Of a stretch of DNA of 64,000 nt, positions 47,101 through 56,051 are shown piece after piece; the first letter of the stretch is position 1; every line of letters starts with the position of its first letter. The position numbers and the translations under genes were made by a program. The DNA comes from Luteibacter aegosomatis (GTDB taxonomy: Bacteria > Pseudomonadota > Gammaproteobacteria > Xanthomonadales > Rhodanobacteraceae): positions 1,042,001-1,106,000 of the forward strand of contig NZ_CP095740.1 of NCBI RefSeq assembly GCF_023078455.1, read 5' to 3'. The notes under the pieces are model-generated. The model ran no database searches and had not been told where the DNA came from. It worked only from the letters and a program-made list of their open reading frames with translations.

Positions 47101-47178
47101 CATCGCGGACAGGGTCCGCTCCCACCCTCCGGTAGCAAGCTCACCTACCGAAGGGTGGGAGCGGACCCTGTCCGCGAT
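47101..47178. repeat. Long inverted repeat, second copy of the 973 element
   Basis: Arms 47102-47135 and 47145-47178 pair at 33 of 34 positions around a 9-nt loop. The left arm is identical over 35 nt to the reverse complement of the right arm at 1016-1050. It follows sufS by 8 nt and precedes the GNAT gene by 17 nt, so it may reduce read-through or protect the suf message. Confidence 0.9.
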
Positions 47179-47195
47179 TAGCCTACAATCCGGCC

Positions 47196-47726
47196 ATGGA
47201 CCCCACGCATACCTTTCGCCAGGCCACCGCCGCCGAGGCCCCACTCATCGCCGCCCTGGTCGAATCGGCCTATCGCGGCGACGCCAGTCGCGTCGGCTGG
47301 ACCACCGAAGCCGACTTCCTCCACGGCCGTCGCACCGACGTCGACGAGATCGAAACCCTGCTGGCCGGAGAAAACGGCCGCTTCGTGCTGTTCGAACGAG
47401 ACGGCACGGTCCTCGCTTCCTGCTATATCGAACGCCGCGAGCGCACGTGCTACTTCGGCATGTTCTCGGTGCACCCGCCCGCCCAGGGCACGGGTATCGG
47501 CCGCCTCGTGATCGAGGAAGTCGAGCGCATCGCCCGCGAGGAATGGGGCTGCGACCAGGTGGAGATGACCGTGATCGACATCCGTGTCGAACTCATCGCA
47601 TGGTACGAACGGCGCGGTTACCGTCGCACCGGCCGCCACGGCCCGTTCCCCTACGGCGACGAGCGCTTCGGCATACCCCAGCGCGACGACCTGCGCTTCG
47701 AATACCTGGTGAAGGATCTCCCATGA
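47196..47726 (+). CDS. GNAT-family N-acetyltransferase
   Basis: 176 residues. GNAT fold with the acetyl-CoA loop HPPAQGTGIGRLVIEEVE (about 89-106), preceded by the strand CYFGMFSV and followed by IAWYERRGYRRTGRHGPFP. No signal peptide. The following Rieske gene overlaps by 4 nt. The substrate is unknown. Confidence 0.88.
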   Translation: MDPTHTFRQATAAEAPLIAALVESAYRGDASRVGWTTEADFLHGRRTDVDEIETLLAGENGRFVLFERDGTVLASCYIERRERTCYFGMFSVHPPAQGTGIGRLVIEEVERIAREEWGCDQVEMTVIDIRVELIAWYERRGYRRTGRHGPFPYGDERFGIPQRDDLRFEYLVKDLP

Positions 47727-48037
47727 GCGGCTGGATACGCGTCGGCACGCGCAGCGAACTCCTCCCGGGCGAATACCGCGTGGTCTGGGACGGCGACACG
47801 GCCATCGCCGTGTACAACATCGACGGCGACCTCTATGCCATCGAAGACGTCTGCACCCACGACGGCGGCGAGCTGGCCGGTGGCCCGGTCACCGGGCACG
47901 AAGTGGAATGCGTGCGCCACGGCGCGCGCTTCGACCTGCGCACGGGTGAGGTCACCTGTCCTCCCGCCTACGAGCCGGTGACGGTCTTCCCGGTGAAGGA
48001 AGAGGACGGTGCGATCTGGACGCGCGACGACCGCTGA
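47723..48037 (+). CDS. Rieske-type [2Fe-2S] ferredoxin
   Basis: 104 residues. Cluster ligands in VCTHDGGEL (C44, H46) and VECVRHGARF (C63, H66), the full Rieske pattern. Free-standing Rieske ferredoxins carry electrons to oxygenases or act as biosynthetic electron donors. Its gene lies in the suf neighbourhood after the GNAT gene, which fits a role around Fe-S supply, though the partner is not seen. Confidence 0.93.
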   Translation: MSGWIRVGTRSELLPGEYRVVWDGDTAIAVYNIDGDLYAIEDVCTHDGGELAGGPVTGHEVECVRHGARFDLRTGEVTCPPAYEPVTVFPVKEEDGAIWTRDDR

Positions 48038-48126
48038 TCCGTTAGCCCTCACCAAAAGAGGGTGGCGTGCGTGGGCACGCCGACCGTAAGCTTCCCCGTC
48101 AGCGCGACCTGTTCCACGGGGAATCC

Positions 48127-48906
48127 ATGCCACCGATCGATCGTCGGCGCGTCGTACCCGCGTTCGCGCTCCTGTTCGTTCTCTACCAGGGCGCCGAGGG
48201 CATCGGCGGCCGCCTGCTGGGCCAATTCTGGATCCAGGCCGCCTTCATGGTGGCCATGCTCGCCGTCGCCTGGCCGGTGGGTCGCTGGCTGGGGTTTCGC
48301 GGCTACGACGCCTATGCGCTGGAATGGCGCAAGGCGGCGCCCGCCTGGCTCGCCGGAGGCCTCGTGCTGGCCCTGCTCACGAAGTACGTGGCGGTCTGCG
48401 TCGGCCTGGCCCTGAACGTCTACTCGGCCCGAGCCCATGCGGTCATGCCCGGCCCGGTGTCGTTCCTGACCTCGATTCCGTGGGCCTTGCTGGTCACCTT
48501 CGTGCCGTCCGTGGCGGAAGACCTCCTCACGCGCGGCTTCCTCTGGCGGGCGATACGTGTGCGTTGGGCGGGCGCGTGGACGTTCGTGCTGGCATCGACC
48601 GTGCTCTACGTGCTCAACCATGTCTACCGGCTGGGGCAGGGGCCGGCGGAGTGGGCGATGCTGTTCTGCTTCGGCGTCGCCTACGCGACGGCGGTCGCGC
48701 GCACCGGTTCGCTATGGGCGGCCATCGGACTGCACTGGGGCTGGAACCTCGCCAACGTGCTGATGGCGGACATCCTGCCTTATGACACGGTGTCGCCCAT
48801 GTGTTCGGCGCTGCTGTCGGGTGGCGCGCACCTGATGATGCTGGGGTTGATGTTCGCGGTGCCGGTGTCATACGAACTCGATGAGACGGAAGCCGATCCG
48901 GCGTGA
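48127..48906 (+). CDS. CPBP-family intramembrane protease-like protein
   Basis: 259 residues, about seven hydrophobic segments. The CPBP (CAAX/Abi) motif 1, normally EExxxR, appears as EDLLTRG (E131, D132, R137). Motif 2 is the His in YVLNHVYR and motif 3 is LHWGWN. The Glu-to-Asp change at the second position is unusual. GGGGAA lies just before ATG 48127. The function is unknown; family members process prenylated proteins or bacteriocins. Confidence 0.82.
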   Translation: MPPIDRRRVVPAFALLFVLYQGAEGIGGRLLGQFWIQAAFMVAMLAVAWPVGRWLGFRGYDAYALEWRKAAPAWLAGGLVLALLTKYVAVCVGLALNVYSARAHAVMPGPVSFLTSIPWALLVTFVPSVAEDLLTRGFLWRAIRVRWAGAWTFVLASTVLYVLNHVYRLGQGPAEWAMLFCFGVAYATAVARTGSLWAAIGLHWGWNLANVLMADILPYDTVSPMCSALLSGGAHLMMLGLMFAVPVSYELDETEADPA

Positions 48907-48957
48907 TCGCGAAAACCGGTTTCGAGGCGCTGGGCGAGCCACACGGCCGATTCGCGC

Positions 48958-49719
48958 CTAGAAGTGATACACGAACGCCAACGTCTCGGTCACCTGCCGC
49001 GTCGATCCGAACCCGCGCACCAGCGGGCTATCGGCCGCGCCGCCGATCAGCTTTCCGTACGTCACGGCCAGCGCGAAGCCCGTGTGCTGCGAGGTGGGAA
49101 TGAAGGCGTCGTATTCGATGTCGGCCGATTGCCGTCCGGCGCCGGGGTGCCACGTGCGCGTGCCGAGCGTGGCCGCCTCGTCGGCATCGAGGCCGAAGAA
49201 CCGCCGCATGGCCGGACCGTTCATGCCCTCCACCTGCAACTCGATCGAATGCTGGATGTACCAGACGTCCGGTAGCTGGTAATCGGCATAGAGCGCGACG
49301 TACGCGCCCGCGCCGCCGGTGTCGTGGGCCACGTGGGTGCCTACGCTGAAGCGCTTGTCGAAGGCGTATTCGAGATAGCCGCCGCCGACGAAGCGCGGCG
49401 ACAGCGCGGCGATCTTGCCGCCGAGCGGACCGAGGTCGCCATGCGTGCGGCCCCAGAGCCAATTGCCGTAGATGCCACCGTGCCAGTGTTCGCCGGCCAG
49501 GAGATCCACCGTCAGGCCGTCGGCGGTGGACAGCTCGCCCACGCCGGGCAGGTCGATGTCCACGTAGGGAATGGCCTGGTTGCGCCGGTCTTTCGAGCCC
49601 GGCCACGCCGGCATGCGCTGCACGCCGGCGCCGAAGGCGTAGGTGGGGGCGTCGTCTTCCGCATGGGCGGCGGCGCAGGCAAGGAACGACAAGGCGAATG
49701 CGAGGAGCAGGGCGCGCAT
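48958..49719 (-). CDS. MipA/OmpV-family outer-membrane protein
   Basis: 253 residues from ATG 49719, which begins a clear signal peptide (MRALLLAFALSFLACAAAHA, cleavage after AHA near 20). The rest is a beta-barrel pattern with GAGVQRMPAWPGSKDR at the start and AFVYHF ending in Phe, a typical outer-membrane C-terminus. MipA/OmpV proteins are linked to murein-synthesis complexes or permeability. A longer frame to 49788 would add a lead before the signal. Confidence 0.85.
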   Translation of the reverse strand: MRALLLAFALSFLACAAAHAEDDAPTYAFGAGVQRMPAWPGSKDRRNQAIPYVDIDLPGVGELSTADGLTVDLLAGEHWHGGIYGNWLWGRTHGDLGPLGGKIAALSPRFVGGGYLEYAFDKRFSVGTHVAHDTGGAGAYVALYADYQLPDVWYIQHSIELQVEGMNGPAMRRFFGLDADEAATLGTRTWHPGAGRQSADIEYDAFIPTSQHTGFALAVTYGKLIGGAADSPLVRGFGSTRQVTETLAFVYHF

Positions 49720-49855
49720 GCGAGGTACCGAGGGTACGGCCAGGCCGCGCAGGATGCCATAAAAAAGCTGAGCTGACGCTTTCGTCACGCGGAAAGGGAT
49801 CGGAAAGAATGCCCGCGTAGCCTCCGCGTCACTCTAGGTCAATTCCCCTACGAAC

Positions 49856-50572
49856 GTGCCGAGCACTCTTTCCTGGAACATCCTGTGCGACTTCGACGGC
49901 ACCATCGCCGTGGAAGACGTCATCGACTCGCTGCTCGACCGTTTCGGCCGTCCCGGCTGGGACGTCCTCGAGCGCGACTGGCGGGCCGGCATCATCGGCT
50001 CGGCGGTGTGCATGCAGGGCCAGGTGGCCCTGCTGGACATGAGCCCGTCCGAACTCGAGGCGCACCTGGGCCGCCTGCACATCGACCACGGCTTCGCCGC
50101 GTTCGTGAAGGCCACCAGGGAACTGGGCATCCCGATGGAGATCGTCAGCGACGGCCTGGACCACGCCATCCACGCGATCCTCGCCAACCACGGCATCGAT
50201 GGCCTGCCCACCGTGGCCAACCACCTCCTGCATGCCGGCGACCATCGCTGGAGCCTCACCTCGCCCTACAGCGCCCGCGGATGCCGTAGCGGTACCTGCA
50301 AATGCGCACGCGTGAACAGGGCCAAGGCCCGCGGCGGCAAGACGCTGCTGATCGGCGATGGCGCATCGGACTTCTGCGCCGCCGACCACGTCGATTTCGT
50401 GTTCGCCAAGAACCGCCTCATCGAACACTGCCGCGCCGCCGGCATCCCCTACGCGCCCATCGCCAGCTTCGACGAGGCGCTCGAACTGCTTCCCGCCCTG
50501 CTCGACGGCCGGCTGCCGCCGCACGCCGTCATGCCCCACACCGCGCCGAGTGCCCAGGATCTGCCCGCATGA
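49856..50572 (+). CDS. HAD-IB phosphatase (MtnX-like)
   Basis: 238 residues. Haloacid-dehalogenase motif 1 DFDGTIAVEDV (D12, D14), motif 2 in EIVSDGLDHAI, and the metal-binding motif GDGASDFCAADHVD. A cysteine-rich insert (GCRSGTCKCARVNRAKA) is notable and resembles the loop of MtnX/PhoE-like enzymes. The start is GTG 49856. It overlaps the aminotransferase start (ATGA), the first link of a four-gene unit. The substrate is unknown. Confidence 0.88.
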   Translation: MPSTLSWNILCDFDGTIAVEDVIDSLLDRFGRPGWDVLERDWRAGIIGSAVCMQGQVALLDMSPSELEAHLGRLHIDHGFAAFVKATRELGIPMEIVSDGLDHAIHAILANHGIDGLPTVANHLLHAGDHRWSLTSPYSARGCRSGTCKCARVNRAKARGGKTLLIGDGASDFCAADHVDFVFAKNRLIEHCRAAGIPYAPIASFDEALELLPALLDGRLPPHAVMPHTAPSAQDLPA

Positions 50573-51972
50573 ATCTGATCTCCCGCCACCCCGACCTCGT
50601 GATCGACGACGCGAGCCTGCTCGCCGACGAAGCCAAGTACTGCTCCTTCGGCGACACGGTGCACTACGTCGACCCGCCCAAGATCTTCCGCCACGCCGAA
50701 GGCAGCTACATCTACGACAGCGAGAACATCCCGTTCCTCGACCTGCAGATGTGGTATTCCGCCGTGAACTTCGGCTACGGCAATCCGCGCCTCAACGACC
50801 GTCTCAAGGCGCAGATCGACCTGCTGCCGCAGGTGGCCAGCCAGTATCTGCACCAGGGCAAGATCGAACTGGCGAAGACCATCGCCGTCGACGCGAAGAA
50901 GAAGTTCGGCCTGGACGGCCGTTGCCACTTCAACGTGGGCGGTGCGCAGGCGGTGGAAGACTCGCTCAAGCTCGTGCGCAACGCGCGTGGCGGCAAGAGC
51001 CTGATGTTCGCCTTCGAGGGCGGTTACCACGGCCGTACGCTCGGTGCGTCGTCGATCACCTCCAGCTACCGTTATCGCCGTCGCTTCGGCCACTTCGGCG
51101 AGCGTGCGCAGTTCATCCCGTTCCCGTACCCGTTCCGCCGTCCCAAGGGCATGTCGCCGGAGGAATACTCCGACGCCTGCGTGCGCCAGTTCGAGCGCCT
51201 GTTCGAAACCGAATACAACGGCGTGTGGGATCCGAAGGTGGGCGAGGCCGAATACGCCGCGTTCTACGTCGAGCCGATCCAGGGTACGGGCGGCTACGTC
51301 ATTCCGCCCAAGAACTTTTTCATCGACCTCAAGAAGGTGCTCGACAAGTACGGCATCCTGATGGTCGTCGACGAAATCCAGATGGGTTTCTGGCGCACCG
51401 GCAAGCTGTGGTCGATCGAACATTTCGGCGTCACGCCCGACGTGCTCGTGTTCGGCAAGGCGCTCACCAACGGCCTCAATCCGCTGTCGGGCATCTGGGC
51501 GCGCGAGGAGCTGATCAACCCCACGGTGTTCCCGCCGGGCTCCACCCATTCGACGTTCAACTCCAACCCGCTGGGCACCGCCCTGGGCCTGGAAGTAATC
51601 CAGATGGGCTATGAACTCGACTACGAAACCAAGGTGGCCGAGAAGGGCAAGCACTTCCTCGAAGGCCTGCGCGACCTGCAGAAGCGCCACAAGGAGATCG
51701 GCGACGTCGATGGCCTCGGCCTCGCCCTGCGTGCCGAAATCTGCACGGACGACGGTTTCACGCCGAACAAGGCGCTGCTCGACCGCATGGTCGACATCGG
51801 CCTGGCCGGCGGTCTCACCCACGAAGGCAAGAAGATCGGTCTCGTGCTCGACGTGGGCGGCTGGTACAAGAACGTGATCACGTTCGCGCCGTCGCTCGAC
51901 ATCAGCCACGAGGAAATCGACCTCGCCATCGCGCTGCTCGACCAGGCACTCACGCTGGCCAAGCGCGGCTGA
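50569..51972 (+). CDS. Class III PLP-dependent aminotransferase
   Basis: 467 residues. PLP-binding features: FNVGGAQAVEDSL, GGYHGRTLGA, the Asp in VVDEIQMGFWRTG (D268) and the Schiff-base lysine in FGKALTNGLNPLSG (K297). Class III enzymes act on omega-amino groups such as ornithine, 4-aminobutyrate or diamines. The arginase-fold enzyme downstream hints at a basic or guanidino substrate, but that is inference. Confidence 0.92.
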   Translation: MNLISRHPDLVIDDASLLADEAKYCSFGDTVHYVDPPKIFRHAEGSYIYDSENIPFLDLQMWYSAVNFGYGNPRLNDRLKAQIDLLPQVASQYLHQGKIELAKTIAVDAKKKFGLDGRCHFNVGGAQAVEDSLKLVRNARGGKSLMFAFEGGYHGRTLGASSITSSYRYRRRFGHFGERAQFIPFPYPFRRPKGMSPEEYSDACVRQFERLFETEYNGVWDPKVGEAEYAAFYVEPIQGTGGYVIPPKNFFIDLKKVLDKYGILMVVDEIQMGFWRTGKLWSIEHFGVTPDVLVFGKALTNGLNPLSGIWAREELINPTVFPPGSTHSTFNSNPLGTALGLEVIQMGYELDYETKVAEKGKHFLEGLRDLQKRHKEIGDVDGLGLALRAEICTDDGFTPNKALLDRMVDIGLAGGLTHEGKKIGLVLDVGGWYKNVITFAPSLDISHEEIDLAIALLDQALTLAKRG

Positions 51973-51991
51973 CCCGCGGACTCACCGTCCG

Positions 51992-53056
51992 ATGGGCTTC
52001 GTGAACCAGCTCGAGCCGGAGGCGTTGCTCGAGCACTTCGCTCGCCATCCGCCGTCGGGGTTTTCCCCCCGCCCCGCGGCGGATGGCGCGCCGCTTTTCG
52101 TCACACGGTTCGATCTGCTCACCACGGCCGACGACGACCTGCGCAAGCGGTTGTCGTCGCTTCCTTTCCAGGGCGTGCTCAAACGCCTGCTCACGCCGCG
52201 TACCTGCTTCGCCGGCACCACCGTCTCGGAATACGCGCTGTTCACCCGATCGAGCGAGCCGGCGACGGTCGCCCGCGACTGGGCGCGGCGTTTCGGTCGC
52301 GAACATCCGCTGCTGGTCGTCAAGGATCTCGCCGTCGACTCGCCCCTGACCTCGGTCGCCGACCGTGCGTGGACGTCGCGTTTCGTCGACGCCGCGCGCG
52401 AGGCGGGCTACCTCATCGTCGAGGGCCAGGCGCTGGCCTACGTGCCGATCGACTTCACCTCCGTCGACGAATACCTCGCGAGGCTGTCGTCGTCCCGGCG
52501 AAAAAACCTCCGTCGCAAGTTGCGTTCGCGCGAGCGCCTGCAGGTCGAACGGGTGCCGACGGGCGAGGCCTTCGCGTCGGACGAGAGCGTCGACGCGTAC
52601 TACGCGCTGTTCGAGAACGTCTACGCGCAGAGCGACATCCATTTCGACAAGCTCGGCCGCGATTTCTTCGCGGCCACCTTGCGCGCACCCGGCGGCATGG
52701 TCTTCGCGTATCGCGCCGACGGCGAATTGATCGGCTGGAACCTCTGCTACGAGCACGAAGGCAAACTGCTCGACAAGTACGTGGGTTTCGCCTATCCGGC
52801 GGCACGCGACCTCGACCTGTACTTCGTCAGCTGGTTCGTCAACCTGGAATACGCGCTCGAGCGCGGCCTGGCGTTCTACGTGGCCGGCTGGACCGATCCC
52901 GAGGTGAAGGCCCAGCTCGGCGCGCGCTTCCACCTCACGCGGCATGCGGTATTCGTGCGCAACCGCCTGCTTCGCGCGGTGCTGCGGCGATTCGCGCATC
53001 GTTTCGAATCCGACGGCCATTGGGAGGCGCACGATGCGGCAACCGGTCGTTCTTGA
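51992..53056 (+). CDS. FemAB-like/GNAT-fold acyltransferase
   Basis: 354 residues. Central lysine/arginine-rich segment SSSRRKNLRRKLRSRERL is typical of the peptidogalycan/FemAB-like GNAT group. The later part has MVFAYRADGELIGWNLCYEH and LDKYVGFAYPAARDLDLYFVSW. Such proteins join acyl or aminoacyl groups to amines. It starts 19 nt after the aminotransferase and overlaps the arginase-like gene by 23 nt. No signal peptide. Confidence 0.8.
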   Translation: MGFVNQLEPEALLEHFARHPPSGFSPRPAADGAPLFVTRFDLLTTADDDLRKRLSSLPFQGVLKRLLTPRTCFAGTTVSEYALFTRSSEPATVARDWARRFGREHPLLVVKDLAVDSPLTSVADRAWTSRFVDAAREAGYLIVEGQALAYVPIDFTSVDEYLARLSSSRRKNLRRKLRSRERLQVERVPTGEAFASDESVDAYYALFENVYAQSDIHFDKLGRDFFAATLRAPGGMVFAYRADGELIGWNLCYEHEGKLLDKYVGFAYPAARDLDLYFVSWFVNLEYALERGLAFYVAGWTDPEVKAQLGARFHLTRHAVFVRNRLLRAVLRRFAHRFESDGHWEAHDAATGRS

Positions 53057-53894
53057 CGTCGACGGATCGGTGGGCGCGCTCGCCCGCCGCATCGTGTTGC
53101 CGCTGCGTGATTGGGAGGAGGGCGTCCGCTTCGGTTGCTCGGTGGGGCGCTTGCGCCGCTTCGCCATGACGCTGGAAGACACCTTGCCGCGCGAGCACGG
53201 GACCGTCTTTCTCGGCAGCGGCGATTTCCACCACCTCACCTGGCCGCTGGTCGAACGCGTGCCGGGCAGGGAGCGTTTCCAGGTGGTGGTGCTCGACAAC
53301 CATCCCGACAACATGCGCTTTCCGTTCGGCGTGCACTGCGGCTCGTGGGTGCGTCGCGTGGCGATGCTCCCGCGGGTGTCGCACGTGCACGTCATCGGCA
53401 TCACCTCGACCGACATCGGCCGGGGGCATGCCTGGGAGAACTACCTCGGCCCGTTGCGCGAGGGCAAGCTCACCTATTGGTCGAACGGCGTGGACGTGGG
53501 CTGGGCGAATCGCCTGGGCCTGGGCGATGCGTTCCGTGCGTTCGAATCGTCCGAGGCCATGGTCGACGCGTTCGTCGACATGCAGGCGGCGTCCACCGAG
53601 CCGGTCTACCTGTCCATCGACAAGGATGCCTACGCCGCCGACGTGGCCATGACCAACTGGGACCAGGGCACGCTGAGCGAAGAGGGCGGCGCGGCGATCC
53701 TCGGCGCCGTTTGTCGCCGCGTGCTCGCCAGCGACGTCACCGGCGAGATTTCAAGGTATCGCTACAAGAGCTGGTGGAAGCGCCGCCTCAGCGCGATGGA
53801 CGGGCAGGAAGACATCGACCCGGTTCGCATCGCGGAGTGGCAGGCGCAGCAGCATGCGTTGAACGTGCGGTTGTTGGCTCAGATTCACCGCTGA
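53034..53894 (+). CDS. Arginase/ureohydrolase-fold metalloenzyme
   Basis: 286 residues. All six metal-ligand positions of the arginase/agmatinase family seem present: a His in LGSGDFHHLT (66/67), D88-x-H90-x-D92 in LDNHPDN, and D196-x-D198 in SIDKDAY. The flanking residues differ from true arginases (GGDHS is replaced), so the substrate is likely another guanidino, formimino or acylamino compound. GGGAGG lies before ATG 53034, within the end of the GNAT gene. Last gene of the four-gene unit. Confidence 0.87.
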   Translation: MRQPVVLDVDGSVGALARRIVLPLRDWEEGVRFGCSVGRLRRFAMTLEDTLPREHGTVFLGSGDFHHLTWPLVERVPGRERFQVVVLDNHPDNMRFPFGVHCGSWVRRVAMLPRVSHVHVIGITSTDIGRGHAWENYLGPLREGKLTYWSNGVDVGWANRLGLGDAFRAFESSEAMVDAFVDMQAASTEPVYLSIDKDAYAADVAMTNWDQGTLSEEGGAAILGAVCRRVLASDVTGEISRYRYKSWWKRRLSAMDGQEDIDPVRIAEWQAQQHALNVRLLAQIHR

Positions 53895-53937
53895 CTTCCT
53901 AAAGCAAAAGCTCTTGCCCGGTAGGGCGATGGAAGGT

Positions 53938-54945
53938 TCACCACCGCCCGATCAGGTGCTGCACGCCGAGGCTGGTCAGCGCCACCGCGGCCCACACGCC
54001 CAGCCCCAGCAGGATCGGCCGGTGCCCCGTCTGCGCCATCTTCCGCAGGTCCGCCGACAGGCCGATGGCGGTCAGCGCTACGACGATCAGGCACTCGGCG
54101 ATGAAGTGGATCACCGGCAACGCCGGCGCGGGCACGAGTCCCGCCGTGCGTATCGCCGAGGCGACCAGGAACCACAGGATGAACCACGGAAAGATCTTCG
54201 CGACGCTGAAGTTCGCCGCGCCGCTGCGCTTCTCGCGCAAGGCCACGATGAAAGCGATCATCAGGCAGATCGGGATGATCAGCGTGGCACGGGTGAGCTT
54301 GACGATGGTGGCGTAGTCGCCGGCCGCGTGGCTGTATGCGTACCCGGCGGCCACGACGGACGAGGTGTCGTTGATGGCCGTGCCCGCCCACAGGCCGAAG
54401 CCAAGGTCGGAGAGGCCCAGCCAGTGGCCCAGCGCGGGGAAGGTGAGGACGGCCACGAGGTTGAACAGGAAGATGGTGGAAATGGCGAAGGCCGTATCGT
54501 GTTCGTCGGCCTTCACGATGGGTACGACCGCGGCGATGGCCGACCCTCCGCAGATCGCCGTGCCGATCCCGACCAGCAGCTTCAGCATGTTGCGCACGCG
54601 CAGGAGCTTGCCGAGGATCAAGGCCGAGAGGCCGGCCGCCACCACCGTCGCCACCGTGACCGAAAGCGATTCGGCACCGGTCTTGGCCACCTGGGTGATG
54701 CTCAGGCCGAATCCCAGCGCGATGATCGACCACTGCAGCACCTGCTTGGAGGCGAACTGGATGCCGGGCTGGAAGCGCGCGGGCGGCGGCAGGAACTGGC
54801 GCACGAGAATGCCCAGGACGATGCCGAAAACGGCGCCACCGACCAGGGGCATCAAGCGGCCGAGACCGAACGCCATCGCCGCCACGGCGACGGCCAGGGC
54901 CATGCCGGGAAGGCGGGAATGGCTGGATGGGATAGCGGTGGACAC
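53938..54945 (-). CDS. YeiH/UPF0324-family membrane transporter
   Basis: 335 residues with about ten membrane helices; family signatures FGLGRLMPLVGGAVFGIVLG, WSIIALGFGLSITQV, LLVGIGTAICGGSAIAAV and AGTAINDTSSVVAAG. The family is thought to export sulfite, sulfate or related anions. It is divergent from a LysR regulator, the usual YeiH/YeiE arrangement. It is convergent with the arginase-like gene. Confidence 0.92.
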   Translation of the reverse strand: MSTAIPSSHSRLPGMALAVAVAAMAFGLGRLMPLVGGAVFGIVLGILVRQFLPPPARFQPGIQFASKQVLQWSIIALGFGLSITQVAKTGAESLSVTVATVVAAGLSALILGKLLRVRNMLKLLVGIGTAICGGSAIAAVVPIVKADEHDTAFAISTIFLFNLVAVLTFPALGHWLGLSDLGFGLWAGTAINDTSSVVAAGYAYSHAAGDYATIVKLTRATLIIPICLMIAFIVALREKRSGAANFSVAKIFPWFILWFLVASAIRTAGLVPAPALPVIHFIAECLIVVALTAIGLSADLRKMAQTGHRPILLGLGVWAAVALTSLGVQHLIGRW

Positions 54946-54958
54946 GGGGGGATCCTCG

Positions 54959-54987
54959 TTGGGAATGACCTATTGTCCCGTTCCCAA
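54959..54987. promoter_or_regulatory. Inverted repeat in the yeiH-lysR intergenic region
   Basis: TTGGGAA (54959-54965) and TTCCCAA (54981-54987) form a 7-bp inverted repeat 15 nt apart, beside the yeiH start. The rest of the region up to the LysR ATG (about 54990-55035) is strikingly AT-rich and holds the likely promoters. This is a candidate LysR operator. Confidence 0.5.
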
Positions 54988-55035
54988 TGGTATAAGCATA
55001 TTGAAAATGATTTATTTGATATATAAGTTACTTTT

Positions 55036-55929
55036 ATGCATGCCGTCAGCCCGCGCCAACTCGACGTCTTCGTGACCATCGCCATCGCCGGCAGCGTGCG
55101 CGCCGCTGCCGAGCGTCTGTTCCTGAGCCAGCCGGCGGCGTCGATGGCGCTGGCCGAGCTCGAACGCCAGATCGGCGCCCCGCTCTTTGACCGCGAGCGC
55201 GGGCGCCTGCGCCTGAACGACCGGGGCCGCGACCTGCTGCCGCTGGCGAGGGAGCTGATCGAGCGCCACGCGGAATTCGCTCGCCGGGCGCAAGGCGGCA
55301 CCGCCGAACTCGTCGGCGAGATCGGCGTGGGCGCGAGCAATACGGTCGGCAATTACCTCGTCGGCGACCTCCTGGGTCCGTTCGCGGAAGCATCGCCCGG
55401 GGTGTCGTTGCGCCTGGGCGTGGCGAACACCGCGCGCATCGCCCAGGGCGTGCTCGACCACGATTTCGACGTGGGTTGCGTCGAGGGGCCGGTGACGCAT
55501 CCGGCGCTGGAGTCGCGTCCGTGGCGCGACGATCGCCTCGTGGTCTGCGCGCGGCCGGGTCACCCGTTGGCGAGCCACGGGCGGCTCAGGCGAGAGGATT
55601 TCGCCGGCGAACGGTGGGTGCTGCGAGAGCGCGGTTCGGCCACGCGCGCGCTGACCGAACGCGCACTCGCCGAGTTGCCCGAAGGTCGCACCGTGCTCGA
55701 GCTGGACCAGTCCGAAGCGATCAAGCAGGCGGTGATCGCGGGACTGGGCATCGCCTGCCTGCCCGCGGTGGCGGTCGCCGATGCGGTGCAGACAGGGCGG
55801 CTGGCGATCCTGCCCACGCCGTTCCTCGACCTGAAGCGCACGCTGTCGTTGCTCGTGCATCGGCAGCGTTACCGGGGCGCGGTGCTGGAGGCGTTTCTCG
55901 CGACGATCGTGGCGGCGAAGAAGCCGTAG
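55036..55929 (+). CDS. LysR-family regulator (YeiE-like)
   Basis: 297 residues. N-terminal helix-turn-helix (about 1-62: SPRQLDVFVTIAIAGSVRAAAERLFLSQPAAS), then the periplasmic-binding-like effector domain (about 90-290). YeiE-type regulators control the adjacent yeiH gene. The start ATG 55036 lies at the end of an AT-rich stretch. It is convergent with the M13 peptidase gene, with a terminator between. Confidence 0.92.
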   Translation: MHAVSPRQLDVFVTIAIAGSVRAAAERLFLSQPAASMALAELERQIGAPLFDRERGRLRLNDRGRDLLPLARELIERHAEFARRAQGGTAELVGEIGVGASNTVGNYLVGDLLGPFAEASPGVSLRLGVANTARIAQGVLDHDFDVGCVEGPVTHPALESRPWRDDRLVVCARPGHPLASHGRLRREDFAGERWVLRERGSATRALTERALAELPEGRTVLELDQSEAIKQAVIAGLGIACLPAVAVADAVQTGRLAILPTPFLDLKRTLSLLVHRQRYRGAVLEAFLATIVAAKKP

Positions 55930-55999
55930 CAAAAGTGTCGTTCCTCGGCCGCGCGCATGGATGAGCGGCGGGGACACGTCGGATTTCCATGCCACCAAA

Positions 56000-56030
56000 G
56001 AAAAACGCCGCGGAATCCGCGGCGTTCTTC
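56000..56030 (-). terminator. Rho-independent terminator after the M13 peptidase
   Basis: AACGCCGCGG-AAT-CCGCGGCGTT (arms 56004-56013 and 56017-56026). On the minus strand it is followed by TTTTTCTTT. It lies 26 nt past the stop of the M13 peptidase gene, and may also stop transcription from the LysR gene. Confidence 0.9.
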
Positions 56031-56051
56031 TTCAGGCAACGAAGCGACCGA

